Positions 7,123 through 16,234 of a stretch of DNA of 64,000 bases are shown piece by piece. Source of the DNA: an uncultured Nitrospira sp. (GTDB lineage Bacteria; Nitrospirota; Nitrospiria; Nitrospirales; Nitrospiraceae). Made by a program: the position numbers and the translations under genes. The stretch covers positions 49,662-113,661 of the forward strand of contig CABVSR010000013.1 in NCBI GenBank assembly GCA_902500995.1. The letters are read 5' to 3'. Below the pieces are notes generated by a model, which saw nothing but the letters and a program-made list of their open reading frames with translations, made no database searches and was not told the DNA's origin. Each line of letters opens with the position of its first letter. The stretch's first letter is position 1.

Positions 7123-8532
7123 CTACACGTCGTAGTACAGGAAGAATTCGTACGGGTGCGGCCGCAGCCGCATGGTATCGACTTCCTTGGTCCGCTTGTA
7201 CCCGATCCACGCCTCGATGAGATCTTCGCTGAACACCCCCCCCTTGAGAAGGAATTGATGGTCCTTCTCCAGGTGGTTGAGGGCCTCGTCGAGGCTGCCC
7301 GGCATAGTGCGGATCTTAGCCGCTTCCTTGGCCTCGAGATCGTACAAATCCTTTTCCGCCGGTTCTCCCGGATTGATCTTATTCTCGATCCCATCCAGGC
7401 CCGCCATCAGCATCGCGGAAAAGGCCAGGTAGGGATTGGCGGCCGGGTCCGGGAACCGGACTTCGATCCGCTTCGCCTTCGGGCTCGGGGAATACATGGG
7501 GATCCGGATACCGGCCGACCGGTTGCGGCTCGAATAGGCCAACAACACCGGCGCTTCGAAGCCCGGCGTCAACCGCTTATACGAGTTGGTCGAGGGATTG
7601 GTGAGCGCAGCCAGCGCAGGTGCATGCTTCAGAATGCCGCCGATGTAGTGGAGGCACATTTGGGAGACGCCGGCGTATTCTTTCCCGGCAAAGAGCGGCT
7701 TGCCGTCCTTCCAAATGCTCTGGTGCGTGTGCATGCCCGATCCGTTATCGCCGAAGATGGGCTTCGGCATAAAGGTGACGGTCTTGCCGTGCCGGCGCGC
7801 CACGTTCTTGACGATGTATTTGAACATCATCATTTTGTCCGCCGTGCGTAACAGGCTATCGAAGCGGATATCGATTTCTGCCTGGCCTGCCGTGGCCACT
7901 TCGTGGTGATGCTTTTCGGTGGCGATCCCCGCCTTTTCCATCTCGAGAATCATTTCCGTGCGGATGTCCTGCTGCGTATCGGTCGGCGCCACGGGGAAAT
8001 AGCCTTCCTTGTGACGGATCTTGCCGCCTAGGTTGACGCCTTCCTGGCCCATGTTCCACACGCCTTCATCGGAATCGATGTGGTAGTACGCGCTGTGGTT
8101 CGTCTGGTCGTAGCGGGCATGGTCGAAAATGAAGAACTCGGCCTCCGGCCCCCAGTACGAGGTGTCGCCGATCTTAGTGCTCTGCAGATATTTTTCCGCC
8201 TTCTGGGCGATGTACCGCGGATCGCGATCGTACATTTCCCGCGTGATCGGATCGACGACATTGCCGATGAGGCTCAGGGTGGGCACCGAACAAAACGGAT
8301 CCATGCAGGCGGTTGCCGGGTCCGGCACGAGCAGCATGTCGCTGTTGTTGATCGCTCTCCAACCGCGAATCGACGAACCATCAAGCCCGGAGCCGTCCTT
8401 GAACAGGCCTTCGGTCAACTCGCTGACAGGAATAGTAAAATGCTGCCAGGTGCCGATCAGGTCGACGAACTTCATGTCGACGACCTGGACCTTATTCTTC
8501 TTTGCAAACTCTAACACCTCACGAACGTTCAT
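7123..8532 (-). CDS. glnA: Glutamine synthetase, type I
   Basis: A 469-residue cytoplasmic dodecameric enzyme that makes glutamine from glutamate, ammonia and ATP. Visible family blocks are DGSSIRGW, the EAEFF metal-binding motif, [12 protein letters not shown], the NRSAGIRIP region and the C-terminal [12 protein letters not shown]. The Tyr in [10 protein letters not shown] is at the GlnE adenylylation site of the GSI-beta type, which fits the glnE and glnD genes nearby. The ATG follows AAAGGAGGAGGGG and lies 51 nt after glnD, so it is the last gene of the amtB-glnK-glnD-glnA string. No terminator precedes the downstream promoter at 7091. Confidence 0.97.
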   Translation of the reverse strand: MNVREVLEFAKKNKVQVVDMKFVDLIGTWQHFTIPVSELTEGLFKDGSGLDGSSIRGWRAINNSDMLLVPDPATACMDPFCSVPTLSLIGNVVDPITREMYDRDPRYIAQKAEKYLQSTKIGDTSYWGPEAEFFIFDHARYDQTNHSAYYHIDSDEGVWNMGQEGVNLGGKIRHKEGYFPVAPTDTQQDIRTEMILEMEKAGIATEKHHHEVATAGQAEIDIRFDSLLRTADKMMMFKYIVKNVARRHGKTVTFMPKPIFGDNGSGMHTHQSIWKDGKPLFAGKEYAGVSQMCLHYIGGILKHAPALAALTNPSTNSYKRLTPGFEAPVLLAYSSRNRSAGIRIPMYSPSPKAKRIEVRFPDPAANPYLAFSAMLMAGLDGIENKINPGEPAEKDLYDLEAKEAAKIRTMPGSLDEALNHLEKDHQFLLKGGVFSEDLIEAWIGYKRTKEVDTMRLRPHPYEFFLYYDV

Positions 8533-8583
8533 CCCCTCCTCCTTTCAACCGCCGATAAAAACACCCTTACCACAGCCGACCGT

Positions 8584-11262
8584 TTACGCCGCATGAGCCC
8601 CGAGAAACCGTTCAATTTCGTTGAGAATCGACGCCCGGATTGTTTCCAGGCGGCCGGCGTCCTCCACCTTTTTGCTGTCTGACCCCGTCACGTAAAACAC
8701 GTCGGCCACCTGATCGAGCCGGGTGGAAATCCTGGACGCATGCACCGACAAGCCCAATTGAAAAATGGCGTTCGTGATAATGTACAGCAATCCCTGCCGA
8801 TCATCCGCAAAAACATCCAGAATGGTAAAACGATCGGACGTTTCATTGTCGATGCGCACTTCAGCCGGTTGCCGGTGAGCGGGTAATGATCGGCCCATGC
8901 TCAACCGGGCCCCGCGCCGCATCACCGCATCGATCGAGTGGCGGCCATTCAACACCTCCGTGATGGTTTCCCCGATCGACTCGCATCGCTCCGCAGGCGG
9001 CGCGCCCTGGTAATCGGGATCGGCCACTTGGAACGTATCGACGACCACGCCGTCTTTTCTGGTCACAATCTGCGCGTCTAAAATCTGCAACCCGCCTGCC
9101 GCCATCACCCCTGCAATTTTGGAAAACAATCCCGGGATGAGATCGTTATGCGCAATCACGGCATACTCACAAGTCCCCAATGGGGCATGGAATTCCGTCT
9201 CCACCACGACGCCGCCCTCTTCCAGGCGCCGAATGGCTTCGAGGTGCACCGCGATACGCCGTGGGCTGGTCCCATACACATATCGCAGGGGAAACTGTTC
9301 GAGTTCACAGCGAATCCAGGCCTTGTCGGCCGGGAGATCGCCGGGTGACTGTGCCGCCACATCATCGGCAATTCGCGCCAGCCGCCGGGGCTCATCGGCC
9401 GTCGCCCGCTCGCCGGACACTTCCTGCATGGCCCGCAGGTACAACTCGACCAGTAGAGATTCTTTCCATTTGGTGAGCACGTCGGGGCCCACTGCCGCGA
9501 TGTCTGCAGCGGTTAACGCCAGCAACTTGCGCAGCACTTCCGGCGTGCCGACTTCGCGCGCGAACGGCAAGAGCACCTTTTCATCGTAGGGGTCGCGGCG
9601 GAACGCCGTGTGGGCCATCAACAAATGGCGGTGGACCAGCATGACCAGCGTGCGCGTGTCTGACTCGTCGAACCCCAGACGCGCGGCCGTTTCTTCCGCC
9701 AACCGCTTCCCGACTTCGCTATGATCTTCTTCATGGCCCTTCCCCAGGTCGTGAAGAAGGAGCGCCAGGTGCAGCAGATCTTTCCGCTTGATCTCCCGGT
9801 ACACTTCACCGAGCACTCCGGCATGGTCGGCAAGCGCTTCGGCTTTTGCCACCGCCAGCAGACTATGCTCATCGACGGTGTACTTGTGATACTGATTGAA
9901 TTGCATCAAGCCCCGCACCCGCGAAAACGCCGGCACCAGCTTTTCCAGGAGGTGCGCCCGATGCATGGCTTCCAAGGTCCGCGCCGTCCCCGGTCCCGCC
10001 AAAATGGAGAGAAAGGTGCGGCCGGCCTCCGGCGTATGGAACTGTTCGAGAGACAGCGTCTCCGCATGCCGGTGAATATCTTCCAGGAGAGACGGATCGA
10101 TGCTCAGTTTGCGTGATCGGGCCAGATCGAACAGAGTCAGGAGCAAGGACGGTTGCCCGAGCACCTGCGAACGGAGTTCCGGCGGCACGGTCAGCGCCTC
10201 CCCGTCGACCGCAAAATATTTCTGAATGCGCGGAGACGGCAGCCGGCGCACGATTCGCTGCCACAGCGAGCGGCGGCGGCAGCGCTCGACAAATCGCATC
10301 ATGGCCGCATGCAGCCCCATCGTGTGCCGATAGTATTGCTGCATGAACTGCTCGACGGCGAGCAAATGCGGACGATCGGCGAACCCGAGATGCTTCGCCA
10401 ACCATACCTGTTCGTCGAACGTGAGAATTTCCTGCGCCATGCCGGCTCGAATATGAAGAAACGAACGGACCCTCAACAGGAATTCGCGCGCGTCCTTGAT
10501 GGCACGATAGTCGGATTGGGACAAAATTCCCCGGTCGGAGAGTTCGCGAATGGTGGGCGCCTGGAATCGCGCCGCACCGATCCATTGCAGCAGGTGGAGA
10601 TCTCGTAAGCCGCCCTGGCTTTTTTTGACGTTCGGCTCCAGCAGATACACCGTCTCGCCGAACTTCTGGTACTCACGTTGCCGTTCGGCCACTTTCTGTT
10701 CGAGATACCCGTCGAAGCCGCTCGACGCAACTTTGCGTACATACCGCGCATGGAACTGCTGGAAGAGCTCGGGACTTCCCGCCAGAAACCGAGCCTCCAT
10801 CATGGAGGTGCGAACGGTCAGATCCGCCAGGCCCAACTCAATACAATCTTGAATGGTGCGTACGCTATGGCCGACCTGAAATCCGATATCCCAAAGCGGA
10901 TGCAGCACCTGCTTCACCAGCTCAGGCATCACCTTGGCCGCATCCTGGTGAAACAGAAACATGAGGTCGATATCGGAATGGGGCGCCAGTTCCCGCCGGC
11001 CGTAGCCGCCGATTGCCACCAGACAACAATGTTGAAACCCTACCGTGGTGAGGGCCTCGCCGCCGGTCCGCGCGGCGGTCCGGTACCGGCCGATGATTAC
11101 ACCATCGACCATGTCTGTCGTAGCCGCGACCACCTCGTCGCCCGACGCACCGGCCATCAACCGGTGCTGAATCGCCTGACGCTGTTCAGCCAGCAGGTGG
11201 GCCACCGAGATGGGAGCCGAGTCCTGCACCATATGGGAATCCGCGTTCAACGCCTGCGACAT
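8584..11262 (-). CDS. glnD: Bifunctional PII uridylyltransferase/uridylyl-removing enzyme
   Basis: An 892-residue cytoplasmic sensor of glutamine that uridylylates PII when nitrogen is low and removes UMP when it is high. Domains in order: nucleotidyltransferase (GGYGRRELAPHSDIDL, Asp97 and Asp99), helical domain, HD hydrolase (HDLGKGHEEDHSEVG), and two C-terminal ACT domains (one around YAVIAHNDLIPGLFSKIAG, one around FTILDVFADDRQGLLYIIT). Length is that of the full family. The ATG is two bases after the glnK stop, so the PII protein and its modifier are translated from one message. Confidence 0.96.
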   Translation of the reverse strand: MSQALNADSHMVQDSAPISVAHLLAEQRQAIQHRLMAGASGDEVVAATTDMVDGVIIGRYRTAARTGGEALTTVGFQHCCLVAIGGYGRRELAPHSDIDLMFLFHQDAAKVMPELVKQVLHPLWDIGFQVGHSVRTIQDCIELGLADLTVRTSMMEARFLAGSPELFQQFHARYVRKVASSGFDGYLEQKVAERQREYQKFGETVYLLEPNVKKSQGGLRDLHLLQWIGAARFQAPTIRELSDRGILSQSDYRAIKDAREFLLRVRSFLHIRAGMAQEILTFDEQVWLAKHLGFADRPHLLAVEQFMQQYYRHTMGLHAAMMRFVERCRRRSLWQRIVRRLPSPRIQKYFAVDGEALTVPPELRSQVLGQPSLLLTLFDLARSRKLSIDPSLLEDIHRHAETLSLEQFHTPEAGRTFLSILAGPGTARTLEAMHRAHLLEKLVPAFSRVRGLMQFNQYHKYTVDEHSLLAVAKAEALADHAGVLGEVYREIKRKDLLHLALLLHDLGKGHEEDHSEVGKRLAEETAARLGFDESDTRTLVMLVHRHLLMAHTAFRRDPYDEKVLLPFAREVGTPEVLRKLLALTAADIAAVGPDVLTKWKESLLVELYLRAMQEVSGERATADEPRRLARIADDVAAQSPGDLPADKAWIRCELEQFPLRYVYGTSPRRIAVHLEAIRRLEEGGVVVETEFHAPLGTCEYAVIAHNDLIPGLFSKIAGVMAAGGLQILDAQIVTRKDGVVVDTFQVADPDYQGAPPAERCESIGETITEVLNGRHSIDAVMRRGARLSMGRSLPAHRQPAEVRIDNETSDRFTILDVFADDRQGLLYIITNAIFQLGLSVHASRISTRLDQVADVFYVTGSDSKKVEDAGRLETIRASILNEIERFLGAHAA

Positions 11263-11264
11263 AT

Positions 11265-11639
<375 letters not shown>

Positions 11640-11699
11640 TCAGCGGAATGAAGCGTCCGACTAGGCTCATGAGAACCGATGGCTTGCGCATCGCTCGCG

Positions 11700-13028
11700 T
11701 CACGAATAGGCGCGTTCGTTATGTTGACTCAAATCCAGACCGGTCGCTTCCTCTTCTGGCGAGACCCGCAGCCCCGTCATCGCATCGACGATTTTGAGGA
11801 TGGCAAAGGTGCCGGCCAGCGTGAAGACCGTCGTGACGACCACGACCAGGAATTGGATGCCGAACAAGCCGGGGTTGCCGAAGACCAGTCCATCGGCGCC
11901 TCCGGGATTGACGACCTTGCTGGCGAAGAGTCCTGTCGCCAGCACTCCGATCACCCCGCCGACTCCGTGGATGCCCACGACGTCAAGCGAGTCATCATAG
12001 CCGAATCGCCCCTTCCAGACAATCGCCGCGTAGCAAGACATGCCGGCAACCAAGCCGATGAGGATTGCCGGCAAGGCGCTAATATAGCCCGCCGCCGGCG
12101 TGACCGTCGCCAGGCCGGCTACCGCTCCGCTGGCTACTCCCAGCACCGTGGGTTTCCCGCGATGCACCCATTCCGCCCCGCACCACGAGAGGGCCCCCAT
12201 GCACGCCGCCGCATGGGTCGCGATGACGGCCGAGACCGCCACGCCATTCGCCCCCAGCGCGCTCCCCCCGTTAAACCCGAACCAGCCGAACCACAGAAAT
12301 CCTGTCCCGAGCAACGTCATCGGCAGATTGTGGGGCGCCATGTAATCCGTTCCATAGCCCCGCCGCTGTCCGAGCACAATCGCGCAAACCAAGGCCGCCG
12401 TGCCGGAACTGATATGGATCACCGCCCCGCCGGCGAAATCCAAGGCGCCCATCTGAGCCAGCCACCCTCCGCCCCAGATCCAATGTGCCAGCGGCACATA
12501 GACCAAGATCGACCACATGGCGGCAAACAGCACGACCGACGTGAACCGCTTGCGTTCGGCAAAGGCGCCGGTGATCAGCGCGGGCGCGATGGCGGCAAAC
12601 ATCAACTGGAACAGCATGAACGCTTGATGCGGAATCGTGGGCCCGTAGACCGGATGCGGCTGGCTCCCCACCCCGCTGAGCCCGATCCAATCCAGTCCGC
12701 CGATGATCCCGCCTTTATCCGGTCCGAAGGCCAAGCTGTAGCCAAATACAATCCATAACAGGCTCACCACCCCCAGGATCATGATGCTCTGCATGATAGT
12801 CCCGAGCACATTCTTGGTGCGCACGAGCCCGCCGTAAAATAGGGCAAGTCCCGGCATCAGCATGGCCAGCACGAAGGCTGACGAGACCAAAACCCACGCC
12901 GTATCGCCGCTGTCGACCTTGAGCGGCGCATTCTCCGCCCAGGCCTGCTCCGCTCCCGATCCCACTGCCAGGGCGAGTGCCCCTGCCAGGCCCACGATGA
13001 ACGTTTTCCACTGCGCCGATGCCTTCAC
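11700..13028 (-). CDS. amtB: Ammonium channel AmtB
   Basis: A 442-residue inner-membrane trimeric ammonium transporter. An N-terminal signal peptide (cleavage after AWA near residue 31) is followed by eleven predicted spans. The conserved Asp of LDFAGG, the first pore His in AVIHISSG and the second in GIHGVGG are all present. The start is GTG at 13028 with GAAGGAGG upstream. glnK follows 96 nt downstream, the usual pairing in which GlnK gates the channel. The upstream neighbour is an outer-membrane barrel, so the pair may form a two-membrane uptake route. Confidence 0.96.
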   Translation of the reverse strand: MKASAQWKTFIVGLAGALALAVGSGAEQAWAENAPLKVDSGDTAWVLVSSAFVLAMLMPGLALFYGGLVRTKNVLGTIMQSIMILGVVSLLWIVFGYSLAFGPDKGGIIGGLDWIGLSGVGSQPHPVYGPTIPHQAFMLFQLMFAAIAPALITGAFAERKRFTSVVLFAAMWSILVYVPLAHWIWGGGWLAQMGALDFAGGAVIHISSGTAALVCAIVLGQRRGYGTDYMAPHNLPMTLLGTGFLWFGWFGFNGGSALGANGVAVSAVIATHAAACMGALSWCGAEWVHRGKPTVLGVASGAVAGLATVTPAAGYISALPAILIGLVAGMSCYAAIVWKGRFGYDDSLDVVGIHGVGGVIGVLATGLFASKVVNPGGADGLVFGNPGLFGIQFLVVVVTTVFTLAGTFAILKIVDAMTGLRVSPEEEATGLDLSQHNERAYS

Positions 13029-13061
13029 GCTTTCCTCCTTCGGCTACGCTGCTTGCCAGAA

Positions 13062-13094
13062 GGCCTCCTCCCTCACCACGCTCAGGAGGAGGCC
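13062..13094 (-). other. Intercistronic stem-loop between barrel gene and amtB
   Basis: The RNA pairs GGCCTCCTCC with GGAGGAGGCC, a perfect 10-bp stem with a 13-nt loop and no following U-tract. It starts ten bases after the barrel gene stop. It is more likely an mRNA-stability or expression-tuning hairpin than a terminator, since amtB has no other visible promoter. Confidence 0.5.
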
Positions 13095-13104
13095 CGGCAG
13101 AAGC

Positions 13105-13980
13105 TTAAAACGTCTTCGTGAACTTCAACTTATAAAAATCCTGATTGTCTGTCAGATCTTTCCCTGCCGTGAACCGGAAGGCCATGTTCCCGGGCAGCTT
13201 CATTTCAACGTAGGGACCGATCCAGCGATAGTAATCTTGAGCCGCCCCCGGCGCGCTACTGTCGCGCGTCGTCAACAAATGCTCATAGTGAGCCCCGACA
13301 GACCACATGCTGTTCACCCGCACGCCGAGGTTCGCCCAGTAGTGCAGAAAGTCCCAGGTGCCCCGGCCGCCGGTCTGGCTGGTGCCCAAGCAATTCGTAT
13401 CGACGAGGCCGCTGCAACCGGTTGCGCCGCCCCCTCCGCTGCCGCCCTCGCTACGGATCGCTTTGTAGTAGCCCAGATAGAACTCGCCCTCGAAACGATC
13501 GTCGAGGTAGTTCGCGATGATATTGGGTACGACGCCTTCAAATGCGGTGGTCCGCTCATTGACGCTCCCGCCGCCGTTCGGGAAAAACCCGCCGCGTGAC
13601 GAGAGGAGTTGACCATGCACGAAACCGATCATCGGTGTGACGGACAATCGTTTGTCCAACAGGGTGAAATTCAAGCCCACATCCGTTTCGAGCCAGGGCG
13701 CGTTATCGTGCACACCGATGCCGTTGATCATGGTCCAATATGTGAAATTAAACGCGAGGGCGATGTTATCGGTCAGACCGTAGGTCCCATAAATAGATGG
13801 ATTGAAGCCGAAAAAACTGTCGGCCTGCATCGCCATCGTCACCGATACCGGGTGCTTGGTGGTGTCCATCAGGTCGTCCGTCGCAGCCTGCGCCTCGGCA
13901 CATACTCCTCCCACTCCAAGAACCATTAAGGTTACGCCCAACACCCATGCCCGTGCCTGTCGCCCAACCAGCATATTCAT
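13105..13980 (-). CDS. Outer-membrane beta-barrel protein linked to amtB
   Basis: A 291-residue protein with a signal peptide (cleavage after AEAQA near residue 32), alternating hydrophobic strands through its length and a C-terminal Phe (KLKFTKTF), the usual end of an outer-membrane barrel. A Gly/Ser-rich loop near residues 180-205 carries two Cys that could form a disulfide. I recognise no characterised porin family. It lies directly upstream of amtB and downstream of an ANTAR-like hairpin pair, so a role in ammonium entry or ammonium-responsive envelope change is inferred from context only. Confidence 0.7.
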   Translation of the reverse strand: MNMLVGRQARAWVLGVTLMVLGVGGVCAEAQAATDDLMDTTKHPVSVTMAMQADSFFGFNPSIYGTYGLTDNIALAFNFTYWTMINGIGVHDNAPWLETDVGLNFTLLDKRLSVTPMIGFVHGQLLSSRGGFFPNGGGSVNERTTAFEGVVPNIIANYLDDRFEGEFYLGYYKAIRSEGGSGGGGATGCSGLVDTNCLGTSQTGGRGTWDFLHYWANLGVRVNSMWSVGAHYEHLLTTRDSSAPGAAQDYYRWIGPYVEMKLPGNMAFRFTAGKDLTDNQDFYKLKFTKTF

Positions 13981-14058
13981 GACGCCTCCAAAGAGAGAAG
14001 AAGTGAAAGTGGCCCGCTTCTAACCCGCCGTGCCCGACGAGCTGGAAGTTCCGTCACT

Positions 14059-14101
14059 CTGGCGCCATTGCCAGTGTTGCTGACCGACGTCGTTGTCGGT
14101 C
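14059..14101 (-). promoter_or_regulatory. ANTAR-type hairpin pair between nadE and the barrel-amtB genes
   Basis: Two hairpins 7 nt apart: GACCGAC-AACGAC-GTCGGTC (14082-14101) and CTGGC-AATGGC-GCCAG (14059-14074). Both have six-base loops with A1 and G4. They start 14 nt after the nadE stop. Unlike the nirC and nadE leaders, no U-tailed terminator overlaps the second hairpin, and no promoter is evident in between, so how binding here would act is unclear. Confidence 0.65.
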
Positions 14102-14115
14102 GGGATACGACCTGC

Positions 14116-15885
14116 CTACCGATATCCGTTGGTGATCGGCATCCGCCGGTCCTTGCCGAATGCCCGATGCGTGATCTTGATGCCGAGCGGCGCTTGCCTG
14201 CGCTTATATTCGCTGCGATCGACCATCACCATGACCCGTGCCACAGTCTCCCGATCAAACCCCATGGCCACGATGTCCTCGAGGGCGCGATCCTCCTCGA
14301 CATAGGCCTTCAAGATGGGATCCAACACAGGATAGGGCGGCAAACTGTCTTCATCTTTTTGATCGGGGCGCAACTCCGCGGTCGGCGGCCGCTCCAGCAC
14401 GCGTTTGGAAATCACCGGTTCCGGTCCGCGCAGGTTCCGCAGATGCGACAGTTCATACACCATCGTCTTGGGCACATCCTTGATCACCGCAAATCCTCCG
14501 GCCATGTCGCCATAGAGAGTTGCGTACCCGACGCTCATTTCGCTCTTGTTTCCGGTGGTGAGGACCAGGTGGCCGAACTTGTTGGAATAGGCCATGAGCA
14601 GGTTGCCCCGGATCCTGGCCTGCAAATTCTCTTCAGTCGTGTCGGGGCGATGCCCGGAAAAGGGCTTGGATAACGCCCGGAGATAACTCTTGAAGGTCGC
14701 CGTAATCGGCAGGGTATCGACCTGGATGCTCAGTCGCCGGGCGAGATCGGCCACATCCTCACGGCTGACCCTCGAGGTATAGGGCGAAGGCATGAAGACG
14801 CCGAGCACATTTTCCGCGCCTATCGCATCGACCGCGATGACCGCCGTGAGGGCCGAGTCGATGCCGCCGCTCAAACCGATAACCACCCGCGTAAACCCGT
14901 TCTTGCGCACATAATCCCGCACACCCAGGACCAGCGCGCGATAGGCCTCCTCCAGCCGATCCAATGGCGATTCCATCGCCGGCACCAGGATCGAGGAGGA
15001 CTTTCTGTCCGACACCCGCACCGCAACTCGATCCACCAGCGCTGCCACACGCGGCGGCAGGGGCTTGGCTCGCCGTTCCCCTTGTCGCGCCCGGCCCACC
15101 GCCGCAATATCGAGATCCGCAATCAGAAGATCCTGTTCGAAGGACTTGGCCCTTGCTGCCACCTCTCCGGTTTGATCGACAATCATGCTGCAGCCGTCAA
15201 AGACCAGTTCATCCTGCCCGCCGACGGTGTTGGTGTAGGTGACGATCACGCGATTTTCACGCGCCCGGGTGGCTAATACCTGCTCGCGCAGGCGACTCTT
15301 GCCGACATGGAACGGCGAGGCGTTGATATTCACGATCACCTCGGCACCCGCTGCTGCCTGCGCACGGGTCGGTCCCTCAGGAAACCAGATATCCTCGCAA
15401 ATGTTGACCCCAATGGTCGTGCCGTTCAGGACCAGCAAGGGCAGGCGAGTGCCGTGACGAAAATACCGGCTCTCATCAAATACGCCATAATTCGGCAACA
15501 GCCGCTTGCAGTAGTTGGCTACCAGCCGGCGTTCACACAGCACGGCTGCCGCATTGTAGAGATCATGCCGGCCGGCCGGTGAGAAGGCGCTTGCTTCCGG
15601 CGCAGACGCTCCGGTTGCCTCGCGCCCCACGTACCCCACCACCACCACTAATCCATGGGCTTCCGACATAATCTGGGTTAACGCCCGACGGGTATCTTCA
15701 ATGAAACGCGGCTTGAACAACAGATCTTCCGGAGGGTACCCGGTAATGGCCAATTCAGGAAACGCCACCAGGTCAGCCTTTGCCTTGCGCGCGTCCTTGA
15801 TCGATGCCTGAATCACCGCCGTGTTTCCCACGATATCGCCGACCGTCGGATTGATCTGGGCCATGGCCATCCGCAAGAACCGCAT
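14116..15885 (-). CDS. nadE: Glutamine-dependent NAD+ synthetase
   Basis: A 589-residue two-domain cytoplasmic enzyme making NAD+ from deamido-NAD+ with glutamine as ammonia donor. The N-terminal nitrilase-type glutaminase has its Glu44 (FPELAITGYP), Lys127 (KRLLPNYGVFDE) and Cys163 (NICEDIWFP) triad. The C-terminal synthetase has the pyrophosphate-binding loop GLSGGIDSA and the TTGNKSE block. It is preceded by its own promoter and an ANTAR-type terminator leader more than 150 nt upstream, which ties NAD synthesis to the nitrogen-control system. Start at the ATG following GGAGAAACCTGCTG. Confidence 0.96.
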   Translation of the reverse strand: MRFLRMAMAQINPTVGDIVGNTAVIQASIKDARKAKADLVAFPELAITGYPPEDLLFKPRFIEDTRRALTQIMSEAHGLVVVVGYVGREATGASAPEASAFSPAGRHDLYNAAAVLCERRLVANYCKRLLPNYGVFDESRYFRHGTRLPLLVLNGTTIGVNICEDIWFPEGPTRAQAAAGAEVIVNINASPFHVGKSRLREQVLATRARENRVIVTYTNTVGGQDELVFDGCSMIVDQTGEVAARAKSFEQDLLIADLDIAAVGRARQGERRAKPLPPRVAALVDRVAVRVSDRKSSSILVPAMESPLDRLEEAYRALVLGVRDYVRKNGFTRVVIGLSGGIDSALTAVIAVDAIGAENVLGVFMPSPYTSRVSREDVADLARRLSIQVDTLPITATFKSYLRALSKPFSGHRPDTTEENLQARIRGNLLMAYSNKFGHLVLTTGNKSEMSVGYATLYGDMAGGFAVIKDVPKTMVYELSHLRNLRGPEPVISKRVLERPPTAELRPDQKDEDSLPPYPVLDPILKAYVEEDRALEDIVAMGFDRETVARVMVMVDRSEYKRRQAPLGIKITHRAFGKDRRMPITNGYR

Positions 15886-15907
15886 CAGCAGGTTTCTCCT
15901 GCAATCG

Positions 15908-16032
15908 CAGCATGCTCAAATCGGCCATTCAACGAGGCCGCAAGGAGCTCGGACACCGAGGCGTACTGTGAGCCGTACGTCGAGGTGGATGATCGACTGA
16001 GAACGAAGTTGAGGGCCGATTTCAGCATGCTG
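15908..16032. repeat. Long-armed inverted repeat (REP-like candidate) in the nadE leader
   Basis: Arms of 19 nt, CAGCATGCTCAAATCGGCC (15908-15926) and its complement at 16014-16032 with one mismatch, flank 87 bp. An inner TTGA(A)/TCAA pairing extends the stem and the centre holds GTAC-containing sub-palindromes. It lies between the leader terminator and the nadE start and would fold as a long hairpin in the mRNA. Its form suggests a dispersed intergenic palindrome, but no second copy was found in this window. Confidence 0.5.
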
Positions 16033-16037
16033 TTGTC

Positions 16038-16082
16038 AAAAAAAAAGTCCTCGGACCCACCGGAGGTGGTGGATCAGAGGAC
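16038..16082 (-). terminator. Leader terminator upstream of nadE
   Basis: The RNA pairs GTCCTC with GAGGAC and, after a one-base mismatch, GATCCACC with GGTGGGTC, around loop ACCTCC, followed by nine U residues (16038-16046). It lies 150 nt upstream of the nadE ATG. Its 5' arm contains the 3' arm of the hairpin at 16078-16093. Confidence 0.85.
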
Positions 16083-16137
16083 GTCGTTGTCCTGCGCCAT
16101 CTTTAGAACGGATAGCCTCCTGAGACTCCATTGTCCC
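16078..16137 (-). promoter_or_regulatory. ANTAR-type two-hairpin leader unit before nadE
   Basis: The proximal hairpin (16122-16137) is GGGAC-AATGGA-GTCTC (one G-U pair); the distal hairpin (16078-16093) is AGGAC-AACGAC-GTCCT. Both loops are six bases with A1 and G4. The linker is 28 nt, against 26 nt in the first nirC unit. The distal 3' arm is shared with the terminator, giving the same either/or fold. Confidence 0.8.
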
Positions 16138-16153
16138 CGGAAAAGCTGGCGAT

Positions 16154-16183
16154 GATATAGCACCAGCCGGAATCGACTGTCAA
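16154..16183 (-). promoter_or_regulatory. Sigma-70 promoter for nadE
   Basis: TTGACA (16178-16183), 18-bp spacer, TATATC (16154-16159), with the predicted start about 10 nt before the first ANTAR-type hairpin. The gap 15886-16234 is fully accounted for by this promoter, the leader unit, its terminator and the inverted repeat. Confidence 0.7.
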
Positions 16184-16234
16184 CCGATACAGGATGAGGT
16201 TGCCTGAAATCCTCCACGGCGCGGAGGCCGGTCT

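Noticed and set aside
7123..8532. Frames on the opposite strand of glnA, nadE, rpoB and rpoC
   Set aside because: All lie wholly inside well-recognised genes and have no domain, signal or ribosome-binding support.
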